DNA of 39,699 bases from assembly GCA_015057755.1 (NCBI GenBank), contig SVDR01000015.1, positions 1-39,699 on the forward strand, given 5' to 3'. The translations under genes were made by a program, and so were the position numbers. The first letter of the stretch is position 1. Each line of letters begins with the position of its first letter. The notes below the pieces were generated by a model. That model ran no database searches and was not told where the DNA came from. It worked only from the letters and a program-made list of their open reading frames with translations. This stretch comes from Lachnoclostridium sp. (lineage in GTDB: Bacteria > Bacillota_A > Clostridia > Lachnospirales > Lachnospiraceae). Of this stretch, positions 7,795 to 15,216 are shown piece by piece.

Positions 7795-8787
7795 CTATTT
7801 TACAGCCGCCTTCGCAAATTCCGTTGTCACCAGATCCTCATACGGAACGCGGGCAGGAAGCTCTCCTGCTTCTTCCAGAATATTCTGCAGCAGATCAAAG
7901 CTCTCCTTTTCAAATACTAAATCTTCTTTCCATGTATCTTGTTCTTTGTATCTCTCTACGATCTTTACTACATTTTCAAGGGGAGTCTCTTTAAACTGCG
8001 GATGGATTACTTCTGCGATTTCCTCTGCGGAACGAGAATTTACATAGTCCATACCCTTCTGGATCGCATTGGTAAATTTCTGAATGATCTCCGAATTTTC
8101 CGCCATATAGCTCTTCTTTGCACAGTATGCAGTATATGGCACGTATCCGGATTCTTCTCCGAGAGAGGCCACCACGTAACCATTTCCTTCGATTTCCAGG
8201 CTGGTCGCATACGGTTCGAATTCTACGGTATAATCCGAATCATCACTTGTAAATGCAGCTGCCGTCAATCCGAAGTTGATGCTCTGGTCAATCTCCAGAT
8301 CTGATTTGGGATCGATTCCATTCTTCTTCAGAATGTACTCAAATACCATCTGTGGCATTCCGCCTGCTCTTCCGCCCAGAACTTTTTTCCCGATCAGATC
8401 CGACCATTCAAAATCGTCTTCCGGTACGCGTCCCACAAGGAAATTTCCCGCCCGCTGTGTAAGCTGTGCAAAGTTGACTGCGTAATCCTCTTCACCGCCG
8501 GCGTATGTGTATATGGAAGCTTCCGATCCCATAAATCCAATGTCAGCCTCTCCGGAAACCATGGCTGTCATAACTTTGTCAGCACCGCCGCCATTGACCA
8601 GCGTCAGATCAATGCCCTCTTCTTCAAAATACCCCTCTTCGATCGCCACATACTGAGGCGCATAGAAAATCGAGTGAGCCACCTCATTCAGCGTTACCGA
8701 TGTGTTCCCGGAATCATTCTGACTGCATCCGGAAAGCAAAAGCATACACAAACTTCCTGTCAGAACACCATACACAATTTTTTTCAT
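7795..8787 (-). CDS. ABC transporter substrate-binding lipoprotein, NMT1/THI5/SsuA-like
   Basis: A 330-residue lipoprotein: signal peptide with lipobox LLSGC, lipidated Cys21. The mature part begins with a segment typical of the NMT1/THI5-like and SsuA/TauA families (VAHSIFYAPQYVAIEEGYFE) and includes the GEADIGFMG substrate-pocket motif. Members deliver thiamine precursors (HMP), aliphatic sulfonates, riboflavin or nitrate to an SsuBC-type ABC transporter; the substrate cannot be read here. The start at 8787 has a GGAGGAG site. No permease or ATPase gene is adjacent. The only matching pair in the window (22395-23970) lacks its own binding protein, so the two may work together. Confidence 0.85.
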   Translation of the reverse strand: MKKIVYGVLTGSLCMLLLSGCSQNDSGNTSVTLNEVAHSIFYAPQYVAIEEGYFEEEGIDLTLVNGGGADKVMTAMVSGEADIGFMGSEASIYTYAGGEEDYAVNFAQLTQRAGNFLVGRVPEDDFEWSDLIGKKVLGGRAGGMPQMVFEYILKKNGIDPKSDLEIDQSINFGLTAAAFTSDDSDYTVEFEPYATSLEIEGNGYVVASLGEESGYVPYTAYCAKKSYMAENSEIIQKFTNAIQKGMDYVNSRSAEEIAEVIHPQFKETPLENVVKIVERYKEQDTWKEDLVFEKESFDLLQNILEEAGELPARVPYEDLVTTEFAKAAVK

Positions 8788-8876
8788 AATTCTCCTCCGA
8801 AAAATTCTGATGTTTTATGGTATGATGGGACATTCATTTGTGTTCCGTCATTATGTTCCATACATTAATCCCGATC

Positions 8877-8901
8877 TGCCCATACGTTGCTCACATGGGC
8901 A
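8877..8901. repeat. Inverted repeat between dacF and the binding-protein gene
   Basis: A perfect 7-bp inverted repeat (TGCCCAT at 8877-8883, ATGGGCA at 8895-8901) with an 11-base loop. There is no T run on either side, so it is not a classical terminator. It could be an operator for the downstream lipoprotein gene or an RNA hairpin. Confidence 0.35.
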
Positions 8902-8939
8902 TAGCAGCGGTTGGCAGGTCTCCGTTCCATGCCCTGGAG

Positions 8940-10130
8940 TCACAATGCGACTTTCTTCCATACCTTCTTCCAATAATCAAAAAATCCGGCTTCTTCGACA
9001 CTGTTTGCTGCGACAATCGCCACGCGCCCCATCTCCTGACCGTCCATCCGATACACCAGATACCCCAAAACATCTCCCGCTGCAATGGGCGCTTCCAGCG
9101 TTTCTTCCATACAGACTTCCTTTTCAATCGTGTCAAAATTCTCCCCGTGCAACCCTAAAAAGGTAAATGGCTCCCGATACTCAAGCTCAACCGTCTCTTC
9201 CACTCCTCCGGTTATTTCAGCCGGGTCCAGTTTGGGCGGATCTTCGTCACGGTACAATTTGCAATTTCCGTAACCGTAATTTAACAACGCCACGGCATCG
9301 TTAAACCGTGTTTTATAATCCGGTGCAGCCATAATGGAGGCGATCAGTTCGATCCCGTCCTTTTTCGCTGTCGCTGCCAAACAATATTTTGCCAGACTGG
9401 TAGAACCTGTTTTTAACCCCGTCACCTCAAAATTTGTTGCCATTTTCAAAAGTCTGTTGGTATTGGAAAGTCCAAACTCCTTCGTTCCCTGCTTCGTCAC
9501 ATGTGTGATATTTTCCATCCAAATGATAGAATAATTGGTGATCTGCGGGTACTTTACGATCAGTTCCCGCGACATCAGCGCAATATCTCTGGCAGTTGTC
9601 ACGTGAGCCGGGTCCTCTGTCAATCCACAGCAGTCCACAAATGTCGTATGCTCCATTCCAAGTCCCGCTGCCCTCTCATTCATCATTCTCACAAAGGTTC
9701 CCTCGTCTCCGCCGATAAACTCCGCCATTGCCACAGACGCATCATTTCCTGAAGCAATCACAATACACTTGATCAAAGTTTCTACTGTCTGTATTTCTCC
9801 TTCCTCTAAAAATACTTGCGAACCGCCCATGGATTTTGCATATGCACTGGTTACCACTTCATCCGTCAATTTTATTTTTCCGGACTGCAGCGCATCAAAA
9901 ATCAGGATCAAGGTCATAATTTTTGTCACACTGGCCGGATTTCGCGGTTCATCCGCATTTTTCTCATAAATCACAGTTCCTGTACTGGCCTCCATCAGCA
10001 GCGCAGATGGTGCACCAATCTCCGGTCCGGATGATACCGCCTTGTTTTCTGCCAATATCGAAAGCGGATTTCCAAGTATCAGAAGCAGCGCCATTAATAA
10101 TGCGCACATTCGAATTCCGTATCGTTTCAC
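8940..10130 (-). CDS. dacF: D-alanyl-D-alanine carboxypeptidase (DacF/PBP5 type)
   Basis: A penicillin-binding protein of about 396 residues with all three active-site motifs of the S11 family: SVTK (nucleophile Ser and general base Lys), SGN, and KTG (GLKTGSTS). A signal peptide (hydrophobic stretch MCALLMALLLILGNPLSILA) directs it outside. The C-terminal PBP5-C-like beta domain and final hydrophobic/basic segment (FDYWKKVWKKVAL) fit an amphipathic membrane anchor. It trims the terminal D-Ala of peptidoglycan pentapeptides. I prefer the GTG start at 10130, preceded by GAGGAG; a TTG at 10154 would add eight residues but has a poorer site. Confidence 0.9.
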   Translation of the reverse strand: MKRYGIRMCALLMALLLILGNPLSILAENKAVSSGPEIGAPSALLMEASTGTVIYEKNADEPRNPASVTKIMTLILIFDALQSGKIKLTDEVVTSAYAKSMGGSQVFLEEGEIQTVETLIKCIVIASGNDASVAMAEFIGGDEGTFVRMMNERAAGLGMEHTTFVDCCGLTEDPAHVTTARDIALMSRELIVKYPQITNYSIIWMENITHVTKQGTKEFGLSNTNRLLKMATNFEVTGLKTGSTSLAKYCLAATAKKDGIELIASIMAAPDYKTRFNDAVALLNYGYGNCKLYRDEDPPKLDPAEITGGVEETVELEYREPFTFLGLHGENFDTIEKEVCMEETLEAPIAAGDVLGYLVYRMDGQEMGRVAIVAANSVEEAGFFDYWKKVWKKVAL

Positions 10131-10194
10131 GGTCTCCTCTTTCCTTTCCGTCAAAATACCCTTATTCTATAGATATGGAACGGACAAATCAGGC

Positions 10195-10223
10195 ATGACA
10201 GTATCTGGAAAGTATGGTACAAT
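10195..10223 (+). promoter_or_regulatory. Promoter of the polysaccharide deacetylase gene
   Basis: ATGACA (10195-10200) and TACAAT (10218-10223), 17-bp spacer. This is followed by a GAGGT site before the ATG at 10255. Confidence 0.6.
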
Positions 10224-10254
10224 ATAGGAAGTATTTGAATCGAGGTATCAAACT

Positions 10255-11709
10255 ATGGATTTTGATGATAACTATATCCGACGACGCTCCTACGTCTCCC
10301 GCCGCCAGAAACAACGGCGCAGACAGCGGACCGTACACATCATTTTGATTCTCCTTGCGATTGCTGCAGTCCTCGCCGCAATCGGATTAGGCATTTATTT
10401 TATCAAGCAAAGAAATAATGATACTTCTGTCACAGAACCGTCCACTCTTTCCCAAGAGTCTCAATCGCTTCAACTGGCTACGGTGTCGGATGATTCTTCT
10501 GCTGATGTGGAAGTCCATGCACAGATTTCTCCGTTAGAACATTTACTGGCTCAGGCAAAGGCACTGGCAGACACCTATGATTACGACCGCGCAATCGAGC
10601 TTTTAAAGTCTGATGCCGATTTCGCAGGTGACCCTTCCGTTACGGAAGCGATCGCAGCATACGAGGAGATAAAATCGACTCTCGTTCGCATTGATCCGAC
10701 GGAAGTAACCCATGTCTTCTTCCATACACTCATCATGGACAATGCTAAAGCATTTGACGGAGACTATGACTCTGCCGGCTATAATCAGGTAATGACAACC
10801 AAGAGCGAGTTTTTAAAGATTTTGGAGCAGATGTATGAACGTGGATATGTCCTTGTGAAAATGCATGATCTGGCTTATGAAGTGACGGACGAGAACGGAA
10901 ACAAGAAGTTTGTCGCAGGCGATATTCTACTGCCTCCGGATAAGAAAGCTTTCGTTATGTCTCAGGACGATGTCTGCTATTACGAATATATGGATGGCGA
11001 CGGATTTGCCACGAGAATGATCGTTGGCGAAGACGGAAAACCGACTTGCGAGATGCTCATGGACGATGGCACGGTATCGGTCGGCTCCTATGATCTGGTT
11101 CCCCTTTTGGAAGATTTTATCGCGGAACATCCGGATTTTTCCTACAAGGGAGCCCGCGCAGTTATTGCATTTACCGGATATCAGGGTATTCTCGGATACC
11201 GCACCGACCCGGAATACAAGGATTCCAATCCGAATTATGAACAGGATTGTCAGACTGCCCGCGAAGTTGCCCAGTGTCTCCGTGACAACGGATGGGAACT
11301 TGCTTCCCACAGCTGGGGCCACATCAACATGAGTGACCGTAACCTTGCTTCTATTAAAACTGACGCTGATAAATGGGAAGCCCGTGTGGAATCGCTGATC
11401 GGAGAAACCGATATCATTCTCTATCCATTTGGCGCTGACATTGGTGACTGGAGACTCTACACCACGGAAAATGAGAAATTCAACTATCTCTACAAACTCG
11501 GATTCCGCTACTTCTGCAACGTAGACGGCAATCAGCACTGGGTACAGATCGGAGACAAGTTCATGCGTCAGGGGCGCAGAAACCTCGATGGCTATCGTAT
11601 GTACTACGACCTTCCGGAGACAAATCCGGAAAAAACATATCTGGACGATCTTTTTGATGTCACAACCGTATTTGATCCGGACCGCCCGACTCCGGTTCCG
11701 AAAATGTAA
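10255..11709 (+). CDS. Membrane-anchored polysaccharide deacetylase (CE4-like)
   Basis: A 484-residue protein: a basic N-terminus, one membrane segment (about residues 27-50), a short Ser/Thr-rich linker, a helical region, then a polysaccharide-deacetylase (NodB-like) catalytic domain from about residue 155. The Asp pair (MSQDDVCYY) and the metal-binding motif SHSWGH (H-S-x-x-H) are both visible, as is the RDxD-like YPFGAD segment, so metal binding looks intact. It would act outside the membrane on cell-wall or capsular N-acetyl sugars. A long insert between the Asp motif and the His motif distinguishes it from short PgdA-type enzymes. It is monocistronic, with its own promoter and terminator. 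Confidence 0.85.
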   Translation: MDFDDNYIRRRSYVSRRQKQRRRQRTVHIILILLAIAAVLAAIGLGIYFIKQRNNDTSVTEPSTLSQESQSLQLATVSDDSSADVEVHAQISPLEHLLAQAKALADTYDYDRAIELLKSDADFAGDPSVTEAIAAYEEIKSTLVRIDPTEVTHVFFHTLIMDNAKAFDGDYDSAGYNQVMTTKSEFLKILEQMYERGYVLVKMHDLAYEVTDENGNKKFVAGDILLPPDKKAFVMSQDDVCYYEYMDGDGFATRMIVGEDGKPTCEMLMDDGTVSVGSYDLVPLLEDFIAEHPDFSYKGARAVIAFTGYQGILGYRTDPEYKDSNPNYEQDCQTAREVAQCLRDNGWELASHSWGHINMSDRNLASIKTDADKWEARVESLIGETDIILYPFGADIGDWRLYTTENEKFNYLYKLGFRYFCNVDGNQHWVQIGDKFMRQGRRNLDGYRMYYDLPETNPEKTYLDDLFDVTTVFDPDRPTPVPKM

Positions 11710-11716
11710 TGATAAA

Positions 11717-11739
11717 GGGGCAGTTTCAAAAACTGCCCC
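11717..11739 (+). terminator. Intrinsic terminator after the deacetylase gene
   Basis: A perfect 10-bp stem (GGGGCAGTTT at 11717-11726, complement at 11730-11739) followed by CATTTTTG. Confidence 0.85.
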
Positions 11740-11762
11740 CATTTTTGTATCATTTTCTCTTT

Positions 11763-12716
11763 TTAGAACTGTACAACCTCTTTGATCTCCTCTGCCGGCT
11801 CTACACTCTCTGCGTAAAGAACCGGACCGATTCCTCCATATTCCTGCCAGTATTCGTAAGTCAGTTTCGCACGCACCTTTACCCAGTTTCCTGTTTCCAG
11901 ATGTCTCGCCTCTCTTGCCTTACATACAAATCCAAGGAACGTCATGTCGTCTGCACAGCAAGTCATTGCCATACGTCCCGGAACAAAATAATTTTTCGGG
12001 AATTCCGGAGCCTTTAAAGCCATCGCTGTAAACTCAAATACTTTTCCTTTGTAACGCTCTTCATTTTCCAGCGCATCCAGATACCAGATTCCGTATGCTT
12101 CCGGACTGATCTCAACTACTTCTGCCTTCAGATCGTACGGAAGATCCTCCTCCAGAAGCTCCAGTTCGATCTCGCCGTCAGAATCTTCAAAGATCAGCTC
12201 TGCCTGCGGGCTGAGCGCCTTTAATCCGCGACGATATCTCACGATATCCTCATCTGCCACATCATCACAGCGGTTCATGATGATCAGTTCCGAATTCTTT
12301 ACCATCAGGCTGAGCAGCGGCTTCAGATTATTCAAATAAATGTCAAAGGAATCACCGTCAATGATCGTAATCTGCTGGAACAGCTCCCAATCTTCCGGAA
12401 GCTTTAACTGATCCTGCGGCCAGATTCCGTTCCATTCGATCAAAACACGACACGGATCGTACGCAGCTTCAATACTGCGGAAAAACTCTGGTGTCAGCTC
12501 AGAAACATCGTCTACAGTCACAACTTTTGTCTTTGTTTCCTGCAGAAGCTTCGGATCATATTCCGTATCACCCTCTTCACAAAGAAGAAGAACGGTTGTC
12601 TCATCTGCCTTAAAATATTCCTGCTGTAATGTAAAGGAAATGAACTTTGTCTTGCCTGCCTCAAGGAATCCATTGATCAAAAAGACCGGCATTCCTCTTT
12701 CTTTTTTATCGTTCAT
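11763..12716 (-). CDS. CobW/COG0523-family GTPase with YcgQ-like C-terminal domain
   Basis: A 317-residue protein. The N-terminal half is a COG0523 P-loop GTPase (INGFLEAGKTKF Walker A) with an NRCD-type guanine motif (IIMNRCDD). The canonical CxCC metal motif of these GTPases is absent. The last ~90 residues (from KGKVFEFTA) resemble the C-terminal domain of the YcgQ/TIGR03943 family: the segment GRMAMTCCADDMTFLGF is characteristic. The fusion suggests a role in metal (probably zinc) transfer. ATG 12716 follows AGGAG; an upstream start at 12734 lacks a site. It lies 18 bases downstream of the His-rich CobW gene, so the two form an operon. Confidence 0.8.
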   Translation of the reverse strand: MNDKKERGMPVFLINGFLEAGKTKFISFTLQQEYFKADETTVLLLCEEGDTEYDPKLLQETKTKVVTVDDVSELTPEFFRSIEAAYDPCRVLIEWNGIWPQDQLKLPEDWELFQQITIIDGDSFDIYLNNLKPLLSLMVKNSELIIMNRCDDVADEDIVRYRRGLKALSPQAELIFEDSDGEIELELLEEDLPYDLKAEVVEISPEAYGIWYLDALENEERYKGKVFEFTAMALKAPEFPKNYFVPGRMAMTCCADDMTFLGFVCKAREARHLETGNWVKVRAKLTYEYWQEYGGIGPVLYAESVEPAEEIKEVVQF

Positions 12717-12734
12717 ACAATCTCCTGATATCAA

Positions 12735-13931
12735 TTATTTAAAAAGCTCTTTTAATGCATCCTCATTCAGATTGGAGCCGATCACGCATACTTTACCTGT
12801 ATAGATCGGAGCACCTGTACGGATCTCGATCTCTTCCGGAACGAGATCAAAGTAATGCCAAGTACCCTCCGCATCCGGAAGCATACCCTTTGCACGAAGA
12901 ACCTGACCAAACTTCTCTGTATGTGCAAGATCATGTAAAATCTCATCCAGTTTCTCACGACCTACCTTACGGCTTGTCTCAAGACCCCAGCTTGTGAACA
13001 CTTCGTCTGCATGATGATCATGATGATGGTGATGATCATGGTCATGGCAGCCACATGTGCAGTGCTCGTCATGCTCATTGTGATGGTGCTCGTGATGATC
13101 GTGGTGATGATGCTCATGCTCATGGTCGTGACAGCCGCATGTGCAGTGCTCATCATGCTCATGGTGGTGGTGCTCGTGGTGGTCGTGATGATGATGCTCG
13201 TGCTCATGATCATGGTGCTCATGGTCGTGGCAGCCGCATGTGCAGTGCTCATCATGCTCATGGTGGTGGTGCTCGTGATGATCATGGTGGTGATGATGTT
13301 TCATCTCCTCCATCAGTTCAGCCGCCATATCATCCATCGGCTGCTCGATGATCTCTAATAACTGTGCACCGGTCAGCTGCTCAATCGGAGTTGTAACGAT
13401 CACTGCCTTTTCATTTTTCTCACGGATCATCTCTACTGCTTTAGCAACCTTGTCCGCATCTGCAATGTCAGTTCTGCTCAGAACGATCATACCTGCATTT
13501 TCAATCTGATTGTTGAAGAACTCACCAAAGTTCTTCATATACATCTTACACTTCTGTGCGTCAACAACTGTAATAGAGCCATTCAGTGTTACATCGATTT
13601 CTCCTGCCACATCACAAACAGCCTTCATAACATCGGAAAGTTTGCCAACACCGGACGGTTCGATGATCACGCGGTCCGGAGCGTATGTTTTCAATACTTC
13701 TTCCAAAGACTTACCAAAATCGCCAACTAAAGAACAGCAGATACAGCCGGAGTTCATCTCACGGATCTCAATACCTGCATCCTGTAAGAAACCGCCGTCG
13801 ATACCGATCTCACCAAACTCATTTTCGATCAGAACCACTTTTTCGCCTGCGATCGCTTCTTTTAACAGTTTCTTGATAAATGTTGTCTTTCCGGCACCAA
13901 GGAAACCGGAGATAATATCAATTTTTGTCAT
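12735..13931 (-). CDS. CobW/COG0523-family metallochaperone GTPase with His/Cys-rich tandem repeats
   Basis: A 398-residue COG0523 GTPase. Walker A GFLGAGKTT is at residues 9-17, the metal motif GCICC at 62-66, a Walker B-like region at IIEPSG and the guanine motif LSRTD at ~151. Residues 212-307 form a metal-binding insert with about 54 His and nine Cys, built from three repeats each containing EHDEHCTCGCHDH. The C-terminal CobW-C domain follows (about 310-398). Such proteins use GTP to load zinc (or cobalt or nickel) into client proteins. The insert sits between the GTPase and CobW-C domains, as in other His-rich members. It is first in a two-gene operon. The substrate metal is inferred, not shown. 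Confidence 0.9.
   Translation of the reverse strand: MTKIDIISGFLGAGKTTFIKKLLKEAIAGEKVVLIENEFGEIGIDGGFLQDAGIEIREMNSGCICCSLVGDFGKSLEEVLKTYAPDRVIIEPSGVGKLSDVMKAVCDVAGEIDVTLNGSITVVDAQKCKMYMKNFGEFFNNQIENAGMIVLSRTDIADADKVAKAVEMIREKNEKAVIVTTPIEQLTGAQLLEIIEQPMDDMAAELMEEMKHHHHHDHHEHHHHEHDEHCTCGCHDHEHHDHEHEHHHHDHHEHHHHEHDEHCTCGCHDHEHEHHHHDHHEHHHNEHDEHCTCGCHDHDHHHHHDHHADEVFTSWGLETSRKVGREKLDEILHDLAHTEKFGQVLRAKGMLPDAEGTWHYFDLVPEEIEIRTGAPIYTGKVCVIGSNLNEDALKELFK
13011..13298 (-). repeat. Tandem repeat encoding the His/Cys-rich domain
   Basis: Three imperfect repeats of 34, 28 and 28 codons within the CobW gene. Each encodes a run of His with Asp/Glu, then EHDEHCTCGCHDH. The DNA is dominated by CAT/CAC codons (ATG/GTG on the plus strand). 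Unit number could change by slippage or recombination. Confidence 0.9.
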
Positions 13932-13988
13932 GTCTGACTCCTTCTTTCTATAAAAAAATCATTAGTTACAAACTCAAGTCCAAATTTA

Positions 13989-14016
13989 ACTTTAGCACAA
14001 TTTTCCTCAAAGTCAA
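13989..14016 (-). promoter_or_regulatory. Promoter of the CobW pair
   Basis: On the minus strand TTGACT (14011-14016) and TAAAGT (13989-13994) are separated by 16 bases. An imperfect ACTTT...AAAGT inverted arrangement overlaps the promoter and could be a metal-repressor site, but it does not clearly match a Zur box. Confidence 0.4.
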
Positions 14017-14056
14017 GCCCTCCACTGTCACAGAAACCGCATAATCAGAGGTCTTC

Positions 14057-14140
14057 GTTATTTTGATAACAATCACGTCGAATTTACTTGCTTTTTTCTG
14101 CAAACTATGTCAGAATACGGTAACTAAACAGTCCGTTATC
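14057..14140. repeat. Repeated GTTATC/GATAAC elements before the pfoR-family gene
   Basis: GTTAT-TTTG-ATAAC is a perfect palindrome at 14057-14070. A second imperfect inverted pair, GGTAAC (14119-14124) and GTTATC (14135-14140), lies closer to the gene at 14176. The related half-sites suggest binding of one regulator. I see no strong promoter consensus between them. Confidence 0.35.
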
Positions 14141-14175
14141 ACTTTAACAATCTGTACAAAACGGGGGAATTTACA

Positions 14176-15216
14176 ATGAGTACAAATGTAAAGAAAAAGG
14201 AATCCTTTCAGGAATTCCTAAACAGAAAACAGGTACAGATCACACCTAAAGTTTATCTCATCGATGCACTTGGTGCGATGGCTTTCGGTCTTTTCGCTTC
14301 CTTACTGATCGGAACGATCTTCCAGACGCTTGGCGAAAAAACCGGTGTTGCATTATTCTTAACAATCGCAGGATATGCCAAAGGAGCAACCGGCGCTGCG
14401 CTGGGCGTTTCCATCGCTTATGCACTGAAAGCTCCTAATCTTGTTTTATTCTCTGCTGCTACCGTAGGCATCGCAGGAAATGAACTTGGCGGGCCTGTCG
14501 GTGCGCTTGTTGCAACCATTGTTGCTGCAGAGCTTGGTAAAATTGTCTCCAAAGAGACACGTGTAGATATTCTGGTCACACCTGGCATTACGATCATTTC
14601 CGGTGTTCTGATCGCACAGTTTATCGGACCGGGCGTTTCCCAGTTTATGAATTTCTTCGGAAATCTGGTAAAAACAGCTACGGAAATGCAGCCGTTCTTC
14701 ATGGGTATCTTAGTTTCTTCTTTGATCGGTATCGCATTGACACTGCCGATCAGCAGCGCAGCCATCTGCATTATGCTTTCCCTTGACGGAATCGCGGGCG
14801 GAGCCGCAACTGCCGGCTGCTGTGCACAGATGATCGGATTTGCGATCATGAGTTTCAAAGAAAACAGTTGGGGCGGTCTTCTCGCCCAGGGATTAGGAAC
14901 TTCCATGCTTCAGGTCCCGAACATTGTAAAAAACCCGAAAATCTGGATTCCGCCGATTTTGGCATCCATGATCACGGGTCCTATTGCTACTTGTATTTTC
15001 CGCCTGGAAAATATCCCGGCAGGAGCCGGTATGGGAACCTGCGGTCTCGTAGGCCCCATCGGCGTGATCACCGCCATGCCGGACGGAGGTACAAACATGT
15101 GGATCGGAATTCTCCTTGTTTGTTTCATCCTCCCGGCGATCTTAACCTACATCTTCGGAGAAATTCTCCGCAAGACCGGCTGGATCAAAGACGGTGACTT
15201 AAAGTTAGATTTATAA
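14176..15216 (+). CDS. pfoR: PfoR-family (PTS EIIC-like) membrane protein
   Basis: A 346-residue polytopic membrane protein of the PfoR/PTS_EIIC_2 family (COG3641). After a charged 25-residue N-terminus it shows about eight to ten hydrophobic segments, with conserved Gly-rich stretches (GNELGGPVGALVA, GTCGLVGPIGV, PDGGTNMWIG). It resembles the membrane component of a PTS permease but no EIIA/EIIB domains are attached. PfoR was first described as a regulator of perfringolysin in Clostridium perfringens, though a transport role is likely for the family. The start ATG follows GGGGG. Its stop overlaps the stop of the convergent antiporter gene by a few bases. PTS enzyme I is encoded in the operon opposite. 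Confidence 0.8.
   Translation: MSTNVKKKESFQEFLNRKQVQITPKVYLIDALGAMAFGLFASLLIGTIFQTLGEKTGVALFLTIAGYAKGATGAALGVSIAYALKAPNLVLFSAATVGIAGNELGGPVGALVATIVAAELGKIVSKETRVDILVTPGITIISGVLIAQFIGPGVSQFMNFFGNLVKTATEMQPFFMGILVSSLIGIALTLPISSAAICIMLSLDGIAGGAATAGCCAQMIGFAIMSFKENSWGGLLAQGLGTSMLQVPNIVKNPKIWIPPILASMITGPIATCIFRLENIPAGAGMGTCGLVGPIGVITAMPDGGTNMWIGILLVCFILPAILTYIFGEILRKTGWIKDGDLKLDL

Noticed and set aside
8788..8939. Possible TPP riboswitch before the NMT1/THI5-like lipoprotein gene
   Set aside because: The conserved THI-box blocks (CTGAGA and the GAACCTGA/TAATGCC-type region) are absent on the minus strand. Only a simple hairpin is present.
10927..11742. A 271-codon open frame antisense to the polysaccharide deacetylase
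   Set aside because: No recognisable domain and no start signals, and it overlaps a gene with intact catalytic motifs and a terminator.
13011..13358. Long open frames opposite the His-rich repeat encoding Met/Val-rich or Arg/His-rich proteins
   Set aside because: They arise because CAT/CAC codons read as ATG/GTG and GAT/GCT-type codons on other frames. They have no ribosome binding site and lie wholly inside the CobW gene.
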